Shown one piece after another: positions 47,993 through 55,747 of a stretch of 64,000 nucleotides of DNA. A model generated the notes under the pieces. The model ran no database searches. It was not told the DNA's origin and saw only the letters and a list, made by a program, of their open reading frames with translations. Origin of the DNA: Oscillospiraceae bacterium (GTDB taxonomy: Bacteria; Bacillota; Clostridia; Oscillospirales; Oscillospiraceae); NCBI GenBank assembly GCA_017524845.1, contig JAFXUU010000056.1, forward strand, positions 1 to 64,000. The letters run 5' to 3'. A program made the translations under genes and the position numbers. Each line of letters begins with the position of its first letter. The stretch's first letter is position 1.

Positions 47993-48021
47993 GTTATACC
48001 GGAAATGACGGCCGTTTTCAA
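47993..48021 (-). promoter_or_regulatory. Promoter of the ABC exporter operon
   Basis: On the - strand TTGAAA (48021-48016) and TATAAC (47998-47993) are 17 bases apart. The leader to the TTG start is about 180 bases. Confidence 0.65.
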
Positions 48022-48112
48022 CCCCTCCGGGAGGGCAAAACGCAAAATGAAACAGAATTGTAATATAGCCGCCGGGCGTCAAGGCAGCCCCGGCCGGTCT
48101 CCGCCCTCCGAC

Positions 48113-48162
48113 GCAAAAACGCCCCGAAGCACCGAAAACGCGCGTTTTCGGTGCTTCGGGGC
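48113..48162 (-). terminator. Perfect 19-bp terminator hairpin of the SDR unit
   Basis: GCCCCGAAGCACCGAAAAC (48121-48139) and GTTTTCGGTGCTTCGGGGC (48144-48162) are perfect complements around a four-base loop. On the - strand GTTTTTGCG follows, the expected T tail. Confidence 0.8.
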
Positions 48163-48182
48163 AGCACATGCGGGCGGAGCGG

Positions 48183-48419
48183 CTACCTGCTTTTCTTCCG
48201 CTCCCGCCAGGCGTCGATCTCGGCGCGGATGGCGAGCATCTCGTCCACGATCAGCTCCGGGGAATCGGGCTGCACATAGCGGAGATACTTCGTCATCCGT
48301 TCCATGGCCTTCGGGCTGCCCAGGTGTCTGGCCGCAGCCTCCCCCAGCTCCGCCGGAAAGCCCAAGCCGACGACGGTGCGGACCAGCTCGTCCCGGGCGG
48401 CGGACCATTCTCCCTTCAT
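48183..48419 (-). CDS. Hypothetical protein, 78 aa
   Basis: The product is a charged helical protein (MKGEWSAARDELVRTVVGLG, then a helix ending DEMLAIRAEIDAWRERKKSR) with a segment like MERMTKYLRYVQPDSPELIV. No family is recognised. Its ATG overlaps the SDR stop codon (ATGA), so it is translationally coupled to that gene, and a terminator follows directly. Such small helical partners sometimes act as regulators or chaperones, but that is speculation. Confidence 0.65.
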   Translation of the reverse strand: MKGEWSAARDELVRTVVGLGFPAELGEAAARHLGSPKAMERMTKYLRYVQPDSPELIVDEMLAIRAEIDAWRERKKSR

Positions 48420-49195
48420 CGTTCCGCCCCGAGCGCCTCCCGGGAGGCCAGCCACGCCCGGAAATCTCTGCCCACGAGCTTCTCTCCTGTGATCCCGTCG
48501 CTCCGGGGGGAGGCCAGGAACAGGATCGCCTCGTTCAGCACGGTGGGGGGCAGCAGACGGTCTCCCACGGCCGCGCGGAGCTCCGGCGTCGTCATCCCCG
48601 TATCCGTCGGCCCGCCGGGACAGAGGATGTTCACCGTGATCCCCAGAGGGGCCAGCTCCTGCGCCAGGATGCGGGACATGGCGTCGGAGGCGGCGCGGGA
48701 CGGTCCGTAGGGCAGCATGCCCTTCATGGTCATGGTCCGGTCGCTGGTGGACACGTTCACGATCTTCCCCCGCCCCTGCCGGACCATGAGGGGGACGAAG
48801 GCGCGGGACACCAGATAATACCCGAGGAAATTCGTATCCATGACGGTGCGGAAGGCCTCCATGGGAAGCTCGTAGAAGGGGATGGCAGAGGTATCCCCGG
48901 TGACGTTATTGCCTACGCCGGCGTTGTTGATCAGCACGTCCAGGCGGGAAAAGCGCCGCCGGAAGGCCTCCGCCAGCGCCGCCACCGACCCTTCCTCCCG
49001 CACGTCCGCAGGGAAGGCGCAGACCGCCGGGCTCAGCGCCCGCAGCTCGGCGTACGCCCGGTCCAGCTTCTCGCCCGGCCGCGCCGCGACGGCCACCGAG
49101 GCCCCCTCCAGCAGCAGCGCCTTTGCCATTTCGAAGCCCATCCCGCCGGACCCGCCGGTGACAAGGGCCGTAATGCCGTTCAGTTCTTTCTCCAT
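48416..49195 (-). CDS. Short-chain dehydrogenase/reductase with Arg in place of catalytic Lys
   Basis: The 259-residue protein has the SDR cofactor motif TGGSGGMG, the INNAGVG motif and a VSTSDRTMTMKGMLPYG segment carrying the catalytic Ser and Tyr. The classical YxxxK is YGPSR here, so the catalytic lysine is replaced by arginine. The later PGGPTDTGM segment is normal. It probably reduces or oxidises a small carbonyl or alcohol, but the altered residue may slow or change the chemistry. Start 49195 is chosen for AAAGGAGG eight bases upstream. A 78-aa protein is coupled downstream. Confidence 0.85.
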   Translation of the reverse strand: MEKELNGITALVTGGSGGMGFEMAKALLLEGASVAVAARPGEKLDRAYAELRALSPAVCAFPADVREEGSVAALAEAFRRRFSRLDVLINNAGVGNNVTGDTSAIPFYELPMEAFRTVMDTNFLGYYLVSRAFVPLMVRQGRGKIVNVSTSDRTMTMKGMLPYGPSRAASDAMSRILAQELAPLGITVNILCPGGPTDTGMTTPELRAAVGDRLLPPTVLNEAILFLASPRSDGITGEKLVGRDFRAWLASREALGAER

Positions 49196-49563
49196 CCGAA
49201 CGCCTCCTTTTTCGCGCAGGGGACCGATGTCGGGCGGTCTCGCGTCCATATTACCGCATCGGTCCGGGGAAAGCAACCGCGCCGCGGTACGCCGGGGAAA
49301 CTCGGCCGCAGACGCGCCGTCCTTCTTGTCAGCCGCCCGCTCTTATGGTAGAATCAGGCAGGAGCAGGGCGGCGGACAGACTCCGGGTCTGGAAACGCCT
49401 GACCGTGTCGGACGGGTCCCCGCGGCGGCCGAAGCGTCGCCGGGGTCCGCGCGGTCACAGCCGCCTTCGGGCCGGAGCGATCCGGCTCCTCCGTCACAGG
49501 AACAAACCGGGTACGGCCATACCGGCGCAGACCCGGGATTTTGATAAGCGAGGTAGAGGAATA
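49196..49563. other. Divergent intergenic region with a long leader
   Basis: This 368-base gap contains the rightward promoter at 49326-49354, followed by about 200 bases of GC-rich leader with several possible hairpins. No coding frame with a start signal is seen there. The leftward SDR promoter was not clearly identified. Confidence 0.55.
49326..49354 (+). promoter_or_regulatory. Promoter of the iron-sulfur/carboxylesterase/CapA unit
   Basis: TTGTCA (49326-49331) and TAGAAT (49349-49354) are 17 bases apart, with a TGG extension before the -10. Confidence 0.65.
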
Positions 49564-50388
49564 ATGGACAATCAACGGTTCGACGCGATCGTCAGGGAAG
49601 TCTTTGCCGGTCTGGAAGAGAAAAACCACACCCATCTCCCCCGGGAGGACGTGACCATTCCCATCGTGGACGCGCCCATCTACGGCTTCGCCGCCGCGGA
49701 CGATCCCATCTTCGAGACCTTCCGGGACCCGGAGATCAACGGTCCCAACTGGCTGGGCCCGAAGGAGCGGATGCCGGAGGCGCAGACCGTGGCGGTGTTC
49801 TTCTTCGCCTTCTCCGAGGAGGTCCGCAGCAGACACCGGGTCTCCACGGAGCTCATGGACGAGGCGTGGGTGAACGGCTACGGGGATCACGGCAACGTGC
49901 TGGTCCCCTTCGCGCAGAACATCACCGCCGCCCTGGAAGCGGAGGGCGTCAGGGTCATGAATCCCACCTGGGACATGGAGCATCCCGCTGTCTCCGCGCC
50001 GGTGGACAACAAGGGCGAGGAGGATCTCCACTGGTCCGCCCCCTGGTCCACCCGGCACGTGGCCTTCGCCGCCGGGCTTGGCACCTTCGGCGTGCACCGC
50101 CATCTCATCACGGAGAAGGGCTGCTGCGGGGCCATGGTCACTCTGCTTCTGGACTGCGCCCTGGAGCCCACGAAGCGGCCCTACACGGACCCCTATGAAT
50201 ACTGCACCCACTGCGGAGCCTGCACCCGGCGCTGCCCCGTGAACGCCATCTCTCTGGAGCGCCTGCGCAACCTGAAAAAGTGCAGCGAGCACACCGCCAA
50301 GCTCTTCAAGGAGTTCAAGAAGGGCAACTGCGGCAAGTGCATGGTTGGCGTCCCCTGCGAGGACAGGATCCCGGGGAGGGCGAAATAA
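49564..50388 (+). CDS. 4Fe-4S protein, epoxyqueuosine-reductase-like
   Basis: The 274-residue protein has a C-terminal ferredoxin-type cluster site CTHCGACTRRCPVNAI plus a second set of cysteines (CGKCMVGVPC). The upstream part contains a GLGTFGVHRHLITEKGCCGA segment similar to the QueG-like cobalamin-binding reductase group. It is shorter than true QueG and lacks the HEAT-like C-terminus, so it is more likely an uncharacterised anaerobic reductase or electron carrier. The start follows GAGGTAGAGGA. A carboxylesterase follows 46 bases later and a CapA-like gene after that, in one direction. Confidence 0.75.
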   Translation: MDNQRFDAIVREVFAGLEEKNHTHLPREDVTIPIVDAPIYGFAAADDPIFETFRDPEINGPNWLGPKERMPEAQTVAVFFFAFSEEVRSRHRVSTELMDEAWVNGYGDHGNVLVPFAQNITAALEAEGVRVMNPTWDMEHPAVSAPVDNKGEEDLHWSAPWSTRHVAFAAGLGTFGVHRHLITEKGCCGAMVTLLLDCALEPTKRPYTDPYEYCTHCGACTRRCPVNAISLERLRNLKKCSEHTAKLFKEFKKGNCGKCMVGVPCEDRIPGRAK

Positions 50389-50434
50389 CGCCGTTCCCCG
50401 ACAAAATTACGCGTAAAGGAGAGGAGCCGATCCC

Positions 50435-52045
50435 ATGACAGACGTGCTTGCTTACACGAATTACGGAAAGATCCGCGGCGTATACTTCGACGGGGTCTAC
50501 CGTTTCCTGGGCGTGCGCTACGCCAAGCCCCCCGTGGGGCCTCTGCGCTTCATGCCTCCGGAGAAGCCGGGGGTCAGCGGCCTGGTGGTGGACGCGAAGG
50601 AATACGCCCTGAAATGCTGGCAGACCGACACCCCCCGCATCGAGGTGCCGGAGGTGGCCAATTCCAAATGGAACCTCTCCAACCAGAAGATCGTCACCGG
50701 CAACATGGAGATGGGCAAGGGGCCCATGAGCGAGGACTGCCTGGCCCTGAACATCTGGACCCCCGAGCTGACGGAGGGCGCGGACCTGCCCGTCATGGTC
50801 TGGTGCCACGGAGGCGGGAACCTGGCGGGCTCGGCGGAATGCCCCCACCAGGACGGCTTCAATATGGCGAAAAAGCACGGCGTGGTCATGGTGAGCTTCA
50901 GCCACCGGCTGAGCCTCTTCGGTTACATGGATCTGAGCATGTTCGGCGGGAAATACGCCCGCAGCCGGAACCTGGGCAACCAGGATATGGTGGCCGTGCT
51001 GGAGTGGGTGCGGGACAACATCCGCTACTTCGGCGGCGACCCCGGCAACGTGACCATTTTCGGGGAATCCGGCGGCGGCGGCAAGGTCTGCCAGCTGCTG
51101 GGCATGCCCGCGGCCAGGGGGCTCTTCCACAAGGCCATCGTGCAGAGCGGCGGCTTCCAGGCCATCGACCCCGCTCTGGGGCGAAAGGACACGGAGGCTT
51201 TCCTGGCGCACCTGGGCGTCTCCGCGGCGAATCTGGAGAAGCTGGAGACCATCCCGCCCCAGGACCTCATCCGGGCCATGCGGGAGGTGAACGCCGCCCG
51301 CTCGAACGGAGACTATCTGAATTTCCCCGTCACCTTCGACGGGGACGTCATCAAATACGATCCCTTCGACGGGGGAGAGGACAGCGAATACTGCCGGGAC
51401 ATCCCCCTCATCATCTGCTACTGCCGGGAGGACATGGCCCTGCTGGCCCTCTTCAACCCGGAGATCTTCGACCTCACCTGGGAGACCCTGCCCGGCGCCC
51501 TCCGGGGCTACGGCTACGGGGAGGACGAGATCGGGGAGATCATCTCCGTCTACCGGGAGCTGCTGCCGGACCCCACCGCCCCGGACGTCGTCATCGCCCT
51601 CATGAACGATTCCCAGCAGCTGAAATTCGTGGAGGACGTGTCCCGCACCAAGGACGGCCGGGGCGGCGCGCCCTTCTACAACTGCATCTTCGCCTTCGAC
51701 AGCCCCGATCCGGTGCAGAAGGCCTTTCACGGGATCGACGTGCCCTTCTTCTTTGACAACGCCTATCTGGCCCCCGGCATGTACACCGCCAAAACCAAGG
51801 CCGCGGCCTTCAAGGTCTCCGAAACCTGCGGCTCCGCCTGGGCGGGCTTCGCCCGCAGCGGCGACCCCACCGGCCTCCATATGCCCCGGTGGCTCCCCTA
51901 CGAGCAGGGGACGCGGTACACCATGCTGATCGGGGAGGACTGCCGCCTGGTATCCAATTACCGGAGCAAGAGCCGGGAGCTCGTGTACCGTCTCCGGGGC
52001 CGGAGCCTTCCCAGCCTGGCCAGGAACGACGAGGCCGGGGAATAA
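50435..52045 (+). CDS. Type-B carboxylesterase
   Basis: The 536-residue protein has the type-B carboxylesterase layout: a VYRFLGVRYAKPPVGPLRF start, EDCLALNIWTP, WCHGGGN as the oxyanion motif and FGESGGGG with Ser212 as the nucleophile (the usual GESAGG has Gly for Ala here). The later part contains the acidic and His residues of the triad, less certain by eye. No signal peptide is present. It should hydrolyse carboxylic esters of small molecules or drugs. It lies between the iron-sulfur protein and the CapA-like gene, the latter starting 7 bases after its stop. Confidence 0.85.
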   Translation: MTDVLAYTNYGKIRGVYFDGVYRFLGVRYAKPPVGPLRFMPPEKPGVSGLVVDAKEYALKCWQTDTPRIEVPEVANSKWNLSNQKIVTGNMEMGKGPMSEDCLALNIWTPELTEGADLPVMVWCHGGGNLAGSAECPHQDGFNMAKKHGVVMVSFSHRLSLFGYMDLSMFGGKYARSRNLGNQDMVAVLEWVRDNIRYFGGDPGNVTIFGESGGGGKVCQLLGMPAARGLFHKAIVQSGGFQAIDPALGRKDTEAFLAHLGVSAANLEKLETIPPQDLIRAMREVNAARSNGDYLNFPVTFDGDVIKYDPFDGGEDSEYCRDIPLIICYCREDMALLALFNPEIFDLTWETLPGALRGYGYGEDEIGEIISVYRELLPDPTAPDVVIALMNDSQQLKFVEDVSRTKDGRGGAPFYNCIFAFDSPDPVQKAFHGIDVPFFFDNAYLAPGMYTAKTKAAAFKVSETCGSAWAGFARSGDPTGLHMPRWLPYEQGTRYTMLIGEDCRLVSNYRSKSRELVYRLRGRSLPSLARNDEAGE

Positions 52046-52052
52046 GGCCGCC

Positions 52053-53219
52053 ATGGACGACAGGAGCAGCGAGGTCACGGTCCTCTCCGTGGGCGACCTT
52101 ATTCTGGACGTGCCGGAGGCGGACCGGTATTTCGACGAGAGCCGGGAGATCCTGAAGCGCGGGGACGTGGTGATCGGCCAGGTGGAGATCCCCTATACCC
52201 TCCGGCCCCAGTGGAGCGCCTGGGACAGTCACAGCGCCCCGGCCACGGATCCCGCCCGGCTGGAGGCCATGAAAAACGCGGGCTTCAACGTGGGCACCTG
52301 CGCGGGGAACCACTCCTTCGACCAGGGGCATTACGGCGTGTCGGACACCCTTGCAAAGCTGCGCGAGCTGGGCATCGCCCCCGCGGGCGAGGGTGAAAAC
52401 GAGGAAGAGGCGTACGCGCCCGCGCTCATCGAGCGGAAGGGGCTGAAATTCGCCTGCTTCTCCTATACGGCAGTGGGCCCCAAAACCGTGCAGGCGACGC
52501 CGGCCAAGGCGGGCGCGGCCTTCATCCGCGTCGCCACGTCCTACGAAAACGACACCTACGAGCCCGGCGCGCTCCCCACCCACATCTATACCTCCGTCAG
52601 TCCCGCCGCCCTGCAGCGGATGCGCCGCAGCTTCCGGCAGGCGAAGGAGGCGGGAGCCCTCGTCCTGGCCAGCTTCCACATGGGCCGGATGCACAGCACG
52701 GAGCTCCAGCAGTACCAGACCGAAATCGCCCGCGCCGCCGTGGACGCGGGGGCCGAGATGGTCTTCGCCCATCATCCGCACACGCTGCTGGGCATAGAAA
52801 TGTACCGGGGCAAGCCGATCTTCTACAGCGTCGGCCACTTCGTTTTCGCGACGGACGCCTTCCTGCAGCGGGGTACGGCCCTCGCCGGGCAGCGCGCCTT
52901 CCGTCCGGACCACTTTCAGGGCGTCAACACCGAGCCCCTGATCAAGCCCCGGGAGCCGATCACGGACACGATCCCCTTCTACGTGGGGGACGAAGATTCC
53001 CGCAATACGCTCATCGCCAAGGGCGTCTTCGACGGGACCGGCCTCAGGCGGGCGAGCTTCATCCCCTGCTTCATCGACGGCAGAGGCCACCCCGTGCCGG
53101 TCCGCCGCGGCGGAAAGGGCGACGAGGTGCTCGCCCACGTCCGCGCCCTCTGCGAGCACGAGGAGCTGGACACGCGCTTTTGCTGGAGCGAGGACGGGAC
53201 CGAGGTCTTTCTCTCCTGA
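52053..53219 (+). CDS. CapA-family metallophosphatase-like protein
   Basis: The 388-residue protein begins with VTVLSVGDLILD, the first metal-binding strand of the calcineurin-like fold. It has VGTCAGNHSFDQG and VFAHHPHTLLGIEMYRGKPIFYSVGHFVF, which carry the GNH and GHxH-type motifs of the CapA poly-gamma-glutamate family. Such proteins process or assemble anionic polymers at the cell surface; this one has no obvious signal peptide, so its substrate is open. It starts 7 bases after the carboxylesterase stop, implying co-translation. The 3' end meets the convergent XRE gene. Confidence 0.82.
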   Translation: MDDRSSEVTVLSVGDLILDVPEADRYFDESREILKRGDVVIGQVEIPYTLRPQWSAWDSHSAPATDPARLEAMKNAGFNVGTCAGNHSFDQGHYGVSDTLAKLRELGIAPAGEGENEEEAYAPALIERKGLKFACFSYTAVGPKTVQATPAKAGAAFIRVATSYENDTYEPGALPTHIYTSVSPAALQRMRRSFRQAKEAGALVLASFHMGRMHSTELQQYQTEIARAAVDAGAEMVFAHHPHTLLGIEMYRGKPIFYSVGHFVFATDAFLQRGTALAGQRAFRPDHFQGVNTEPLIKPREPITDTIPFYVGDEDSRNTLIAKGVFDGTGLRRASFIPCFIDGRGHPVPVRRGGKGDEVLAHVRALCEHEELDTRFCWSEDGTEVFLS

Positions 53220-53264
53220 CCCGGCCGAAGCGCGCCCCTTCGGCGCTCCCGGGAGGGGGAAAAA

Positions 53265-53614
53265 TTAAACTGCGGGTTCAATGACAAAGGCCGCAAACTG
53301 CGGTATCTTATCTTCGCAAGCCGAATAAAAAAACCAAGGCAGCAGGCCGAGGCCTGCTGCCCGTTTTCGCCCTCGTCTCCGCCCGCCGGTACCAGGATCT
53401 CGTCCATGGGCACCTTCAGCAGGGCGCTGAGCGCGAAGAGATTGTCCACCGAGGGCAGGGTCCTGCCGCTCTGCCACTTGTACACGGCCTGGGGCTCCTC
53501 AAAGCCGAACCAGATCTGCACGTCCCGGACGGTCAGGCCTCTGGCCCTGCGGAGCCGGGCGATGTTCCTTCCGGTCGCCGCCATGTCGATGACCGGGAAT
53601 CGAATACGCTGCAT
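53265..53614 (-). CDS. XRE-type regulator with probable frameshift in a T7 run
   Basis: The leftward gene starts at ATG 53614 after AAAGGAGGTGA and encodes an N-terminal helix-turn-helix (GRNIARLRRARGLTVRDVQI, then FGFEEPQAVYKWQSGRTLPS with VDNLFALSALLKVPMDEIL). The C-terminus reads QQASACCLGFF and then meets seven T's on this strand. In the straight frame it runs on for about 110 more residues through the CapA 3' end. With one extra T it instead gives YSACEDKIPQFAAFVIEPAV and a stop at 53265, a length typical of these regulators. I favour the latter. It probably controls itself or neighbours through the promoter at 53659-53687. Confidence 0.6.
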
Positions 53615-53658
53615 TTGCTTCACCTCCTTTCACGTATCGGGAAACAGCCGGGTATCGC

Positions 53659-53687
53659 AGGATAGACGATCCGGCATGCTCTGTCAA
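53659..53687 (-). promoter_or_regulatory. Promoter of the XRE regulator
   Basis: On the - strand a perfect TTGACA (53687-53682) and TATCCT (53664-53659) are 17 bases apart, 45 bases upstream of the start codon. Confidence 0.6.
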
Positions 53688-53865
53688 GCCGTTCCGGGAA
53701 AGTGTAAGGAAGCTGAAACATTGCGCCGGAAGAAGGAGGCCGGAGCATGCCGCTTCTTCCGCGTCCGCGGCCGCCGTACGCCGCGGTCCCCCACCCAGGC
53801 AGCCTGTGAGGAGCCGGGTCCCCGACGCTCCCCACAGGCTGACCAAACGTTGGGGAGTGATCAGC

Positions 53866-54126
53866 TTGAACCGTGACCGCGCGTATTACCGGTATCAGAG
53901 AAACAGGCACATCCTGCGCAAGATCGGCATCCTCCGGAGGTGGGGCAGCGACGTTATGGAGGGCTGGCTCCGGGGCTGCCCCGGACGGCTGCCCAAGGGT
54001 AAGATCCACTGCTCCTGCCCCCTCTGCCGGGTGAAATCCTATGACGAACGGCGCATGGACGACAAACGGAAGCTCCTTTCGGGGAAGCAGCAGACGGACG
54101 ACTACTTCCGCGGGCCGAAGGAATGA
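53866..54126 (+). CDS. Small conserved-looking basic protein, 86 aa, TTG start
   Basis: The product begins LNRDRAYYRYQRNRHILRKI and contains GRLPKGKIHCSCPLCRVKSY, a CxCxxC knuckle likely to bind zinc. It is strongly basic, which suits RNA or ribosome binding, but no partner is known. The start is a TTG at 53866, eight bases after GGGGAG; a GTG nine bases upstream lies too close to that site. A hairpin (CAGCCTGTG with CACAGGCTG, 53800-53841) lies just upstream. The DUF5698-like gene follows about 90 bases later. Confidence 0.65.
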   Translation: MNRDRAYYRYQRNRHILRKIGILRRWGSDVMEGWLRGCPGRLPKGKIHCSCPLCRVKSYDERRMDDKRKLLSGKQQTDDYFRGPKE

Positions 54127-54219
54127 GGCTGACGGAGGGCGGACGCTTCGGCGCCCGCCCTCCGTCGACCGGCTTATGCTCAAAACGACAAAACAAGAAA
54201 GGAGGCGATCAGCCTGACC

Positions 54220-54705
54220 ATGCTCCTGCATTTTGCGATCCTCTTCCTGGCGAAATTCCTGGACAACGCCCTGGGTACGGCGAAGACCATCCTCATCCAG
54301 CGGGGAAGCTGCCTGCTGGCCGGGGCTGCCCTGGCGGTATCCAACTATATCGCCTACAGCATCACCAAAAGCATCGTCACGACGGACGGCAGCGCCGCCA
54401 TCCTCGTGGTATCCGTCGCCAGCGGCGTGGGCTGCTGCCTGGCCATGGCCCTCAGCAAAAAGCTCAGCCGGGATCGGCTCTTCGTGAACGTGATCATGTC
54501 GGACAACCGGGAGGCCGTGCAGGCGCTGCGGGACTTCCTGGCCCAGCACCACATCACCAACGTGGCTGCGGACAGCTACACGCTGGACTGGAACACCAAG
54601 ACCATCACGGTCACCGCCTACGCGGAAACGAGGGCGGAAAGCGAGCTCATCAACGGCTATCTCAGCCGGTGCCCGCAGAAATTCAAGCGGGTCGTACAGA
54701 AATAA
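54220..54705 (+). CDS. DUF5698/UPF0316-like membrane protein
   Basis: The 161-residue protein has three hydrophobic segments in its first 85 residues (AILFLAKFLDNALGTAKTIL, then LLAGAALAVSNYIAYSI and AILVVSVASGVGCCLAMAL). A cytoplasmic DUF2179-like domain with DRLFVNVIMSDNREAVQALR and VTAYAETRAESELI follows. The FLDNALGTAKTI element is typical of the UPF0316/DUF5698 family, whose role is unknown. The ATG at 54220 is 14 bases from AAAGGAGG, which is long. A CTG at 54214 would have ideal spacing and mirrors the TTG start of the previous gene. A strong terminator follows immediately. Confidence 0.75.
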   Translation: MLLHFAILFLAKFLDNALGTAKTILIQRGSCLLAGAALAVSNYIAYSITKSIVTTDGSAAILVVSVASGVGCCLAMALSKKLSRDRLFVNVIMSDNREAVQALRDFLAQHHITNVAADSYTLDWNTKTITVTAYAETRAESELINGYLSRCPQKFKRVVQK

Positions 54706-54758
54706 GCGGTTCGGCTGCAGGGGGCTTCCCCCACGGTCCGAACCGCTTTTCTTTTTGC
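54704..54758 (+). terminator. Strong terminator overlapping the stop codon region
   Basis: AAGCGGTTCGG (54704-54714) pairs perfectly with CCGAACCGCTT (54738-54748). TTCTTTTTG follows. The stem starts at the stop codon of the DUF5698-like gene. Confidence 0.85.
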
Positions 54759-54770
54759 TTTTCAGCCTTG

Positions 54771-55709
54771 TCACAGGACCCGGTCCAGGAAGCCGAAGAC
54801 CCGCTCGAGGTTGGCCTTCATGAACCAGTCCGGGGTGACGATGTGATTGAGCGCGCAGTGATTCCAGCCGTCAAATTCCTCAAAGCTCACCCGCTCTTTC
54901 CCGCAGCGCTCTGCGATCACGGCGGCCAGACGCTCCGATTCGGCGCAGGGCACCACGGCGTCGTTCTTCCCCACCTGCACCAGCGTCGGCGGAAAATCCT
55001 TCGTGATGTGGGCGATGGGGTTCAGCAGGGCGGCGATGTCCGGGAACAGATGGGGATTCGCGCCGAGATAAACGGACATCAGATTGGCGGGGATGGTGCC
55101 GGGGACGAATTCCTTGGGCGCCTTCGCTTCCTCCTCCGGCGTCGGGGCAAAGCCCAGGAGATCGTAGCACCCGCACTGGGCGACCACAGCCTTCACCGCT
55201 CCGGAGACCGAGGGCCAGAGCGGGTCCGGCCCGTCGAAGGCGGGCACGGCGGCGGTGGCGGCGGCGAACACCGCGTAATACGCGCCGGCGCTGTCGCCGC
55301 CCAGGGCGAAGCGCCCGGGATCGAGGCGATATTCCGCCGCGTGGGCCTTCAGGAAGCGGATGGCGGCCTTCACGTCGTAGAGGGCGTTGGGCGCCTTGCT
55401 CTCGAAGCCCTTCCGGTATTCCACGGAGACGACCGCATACCCGCGGTTAATCCCGTCGGCCGCCAGAAGGAACTGCACGTCCTGCTTGTCCCCCGCGATG
55501 AAGGCGCCGCCGTGGATGAATACGTAGGTCGGGAAGGGTCCCTCGCCCTCCTCCGGCAGATAGATGTCCAGCACCTGGCTGGGGGACCGGGAGGCGTAGG
55601 CCACGTCCAGCCATTTTCTTTTCACCCCGGCCACGTCCACCATGTCGGAGCCGGATGGGTCCTCCGGCTCGATCAGCGTCCAGGGGATGTCCAGACCGAA
55701 ATTGCCCAT
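54771..55709 (-). CDS. Alpha/beta hydrolase (BD-FAE/HSL-like esterase)
   Basis: The 312-residue protein has VFIHGGAFIAGDK as the oxyanion motif, GGDSAGAYYAV as the nucleophile elbow, LVQVGKNDAVVP as the acidic residue strand and FDGWNHCALNHI with the likely catalytic His. It should hydrolyse a feruloyl-, acetyl- or other small ester; feruloyl esterase activity is possible but not shown. It is the last gene of a three-gene leftward unit with the 196-aa and MoaF-like genes. The start at 55709 is set by AAAGGAGGAAGG. Confidence 0.8.
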   Translation of the reverse strand: MGNFGLDIPWTLIEPEDPSGSDMVDVAGVKRKWLDVAYASRSPSQVLDIYLPEEGEGPFPTYVFIHGGAFIAGDKQDVQFLLAADGINRGYAVVSVEYRKGFESKAPNALYDVKAAIRFLKAHAAEYRLDPGRFALGGDSAGAYYAVFAAATAAVPAFDGPDPLWPSVSGAVKAVVAQCGCYDLLGFAPTPEEEAKAPKEFVPGTIPANLMSVYLGANPHLFPDIAALLNPIAHITKDFPPTLVQVGKNDAVVPCAESERLAAVIAERCGKERVSFEEFDGWNHCALNHIVTPDWFMKANLERVFGFLDRVL

Positions 55710-55747
55710 GTTTCCTTCCTCCTTTTTGTTCCGTTTTTCGCTGTTTT

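Larger units (their letters stand above)
47806..48182. other. Intergenic region upstream of the ABC exporter
   Basis: This 377-base region holds the leader hairpins with CCCAATG heptamers (47931-47991), the exporter promoter (47993-48021) and the terminator of the upstream SDR unit (48113-48162). No gene is present. Confidence 0.65.
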
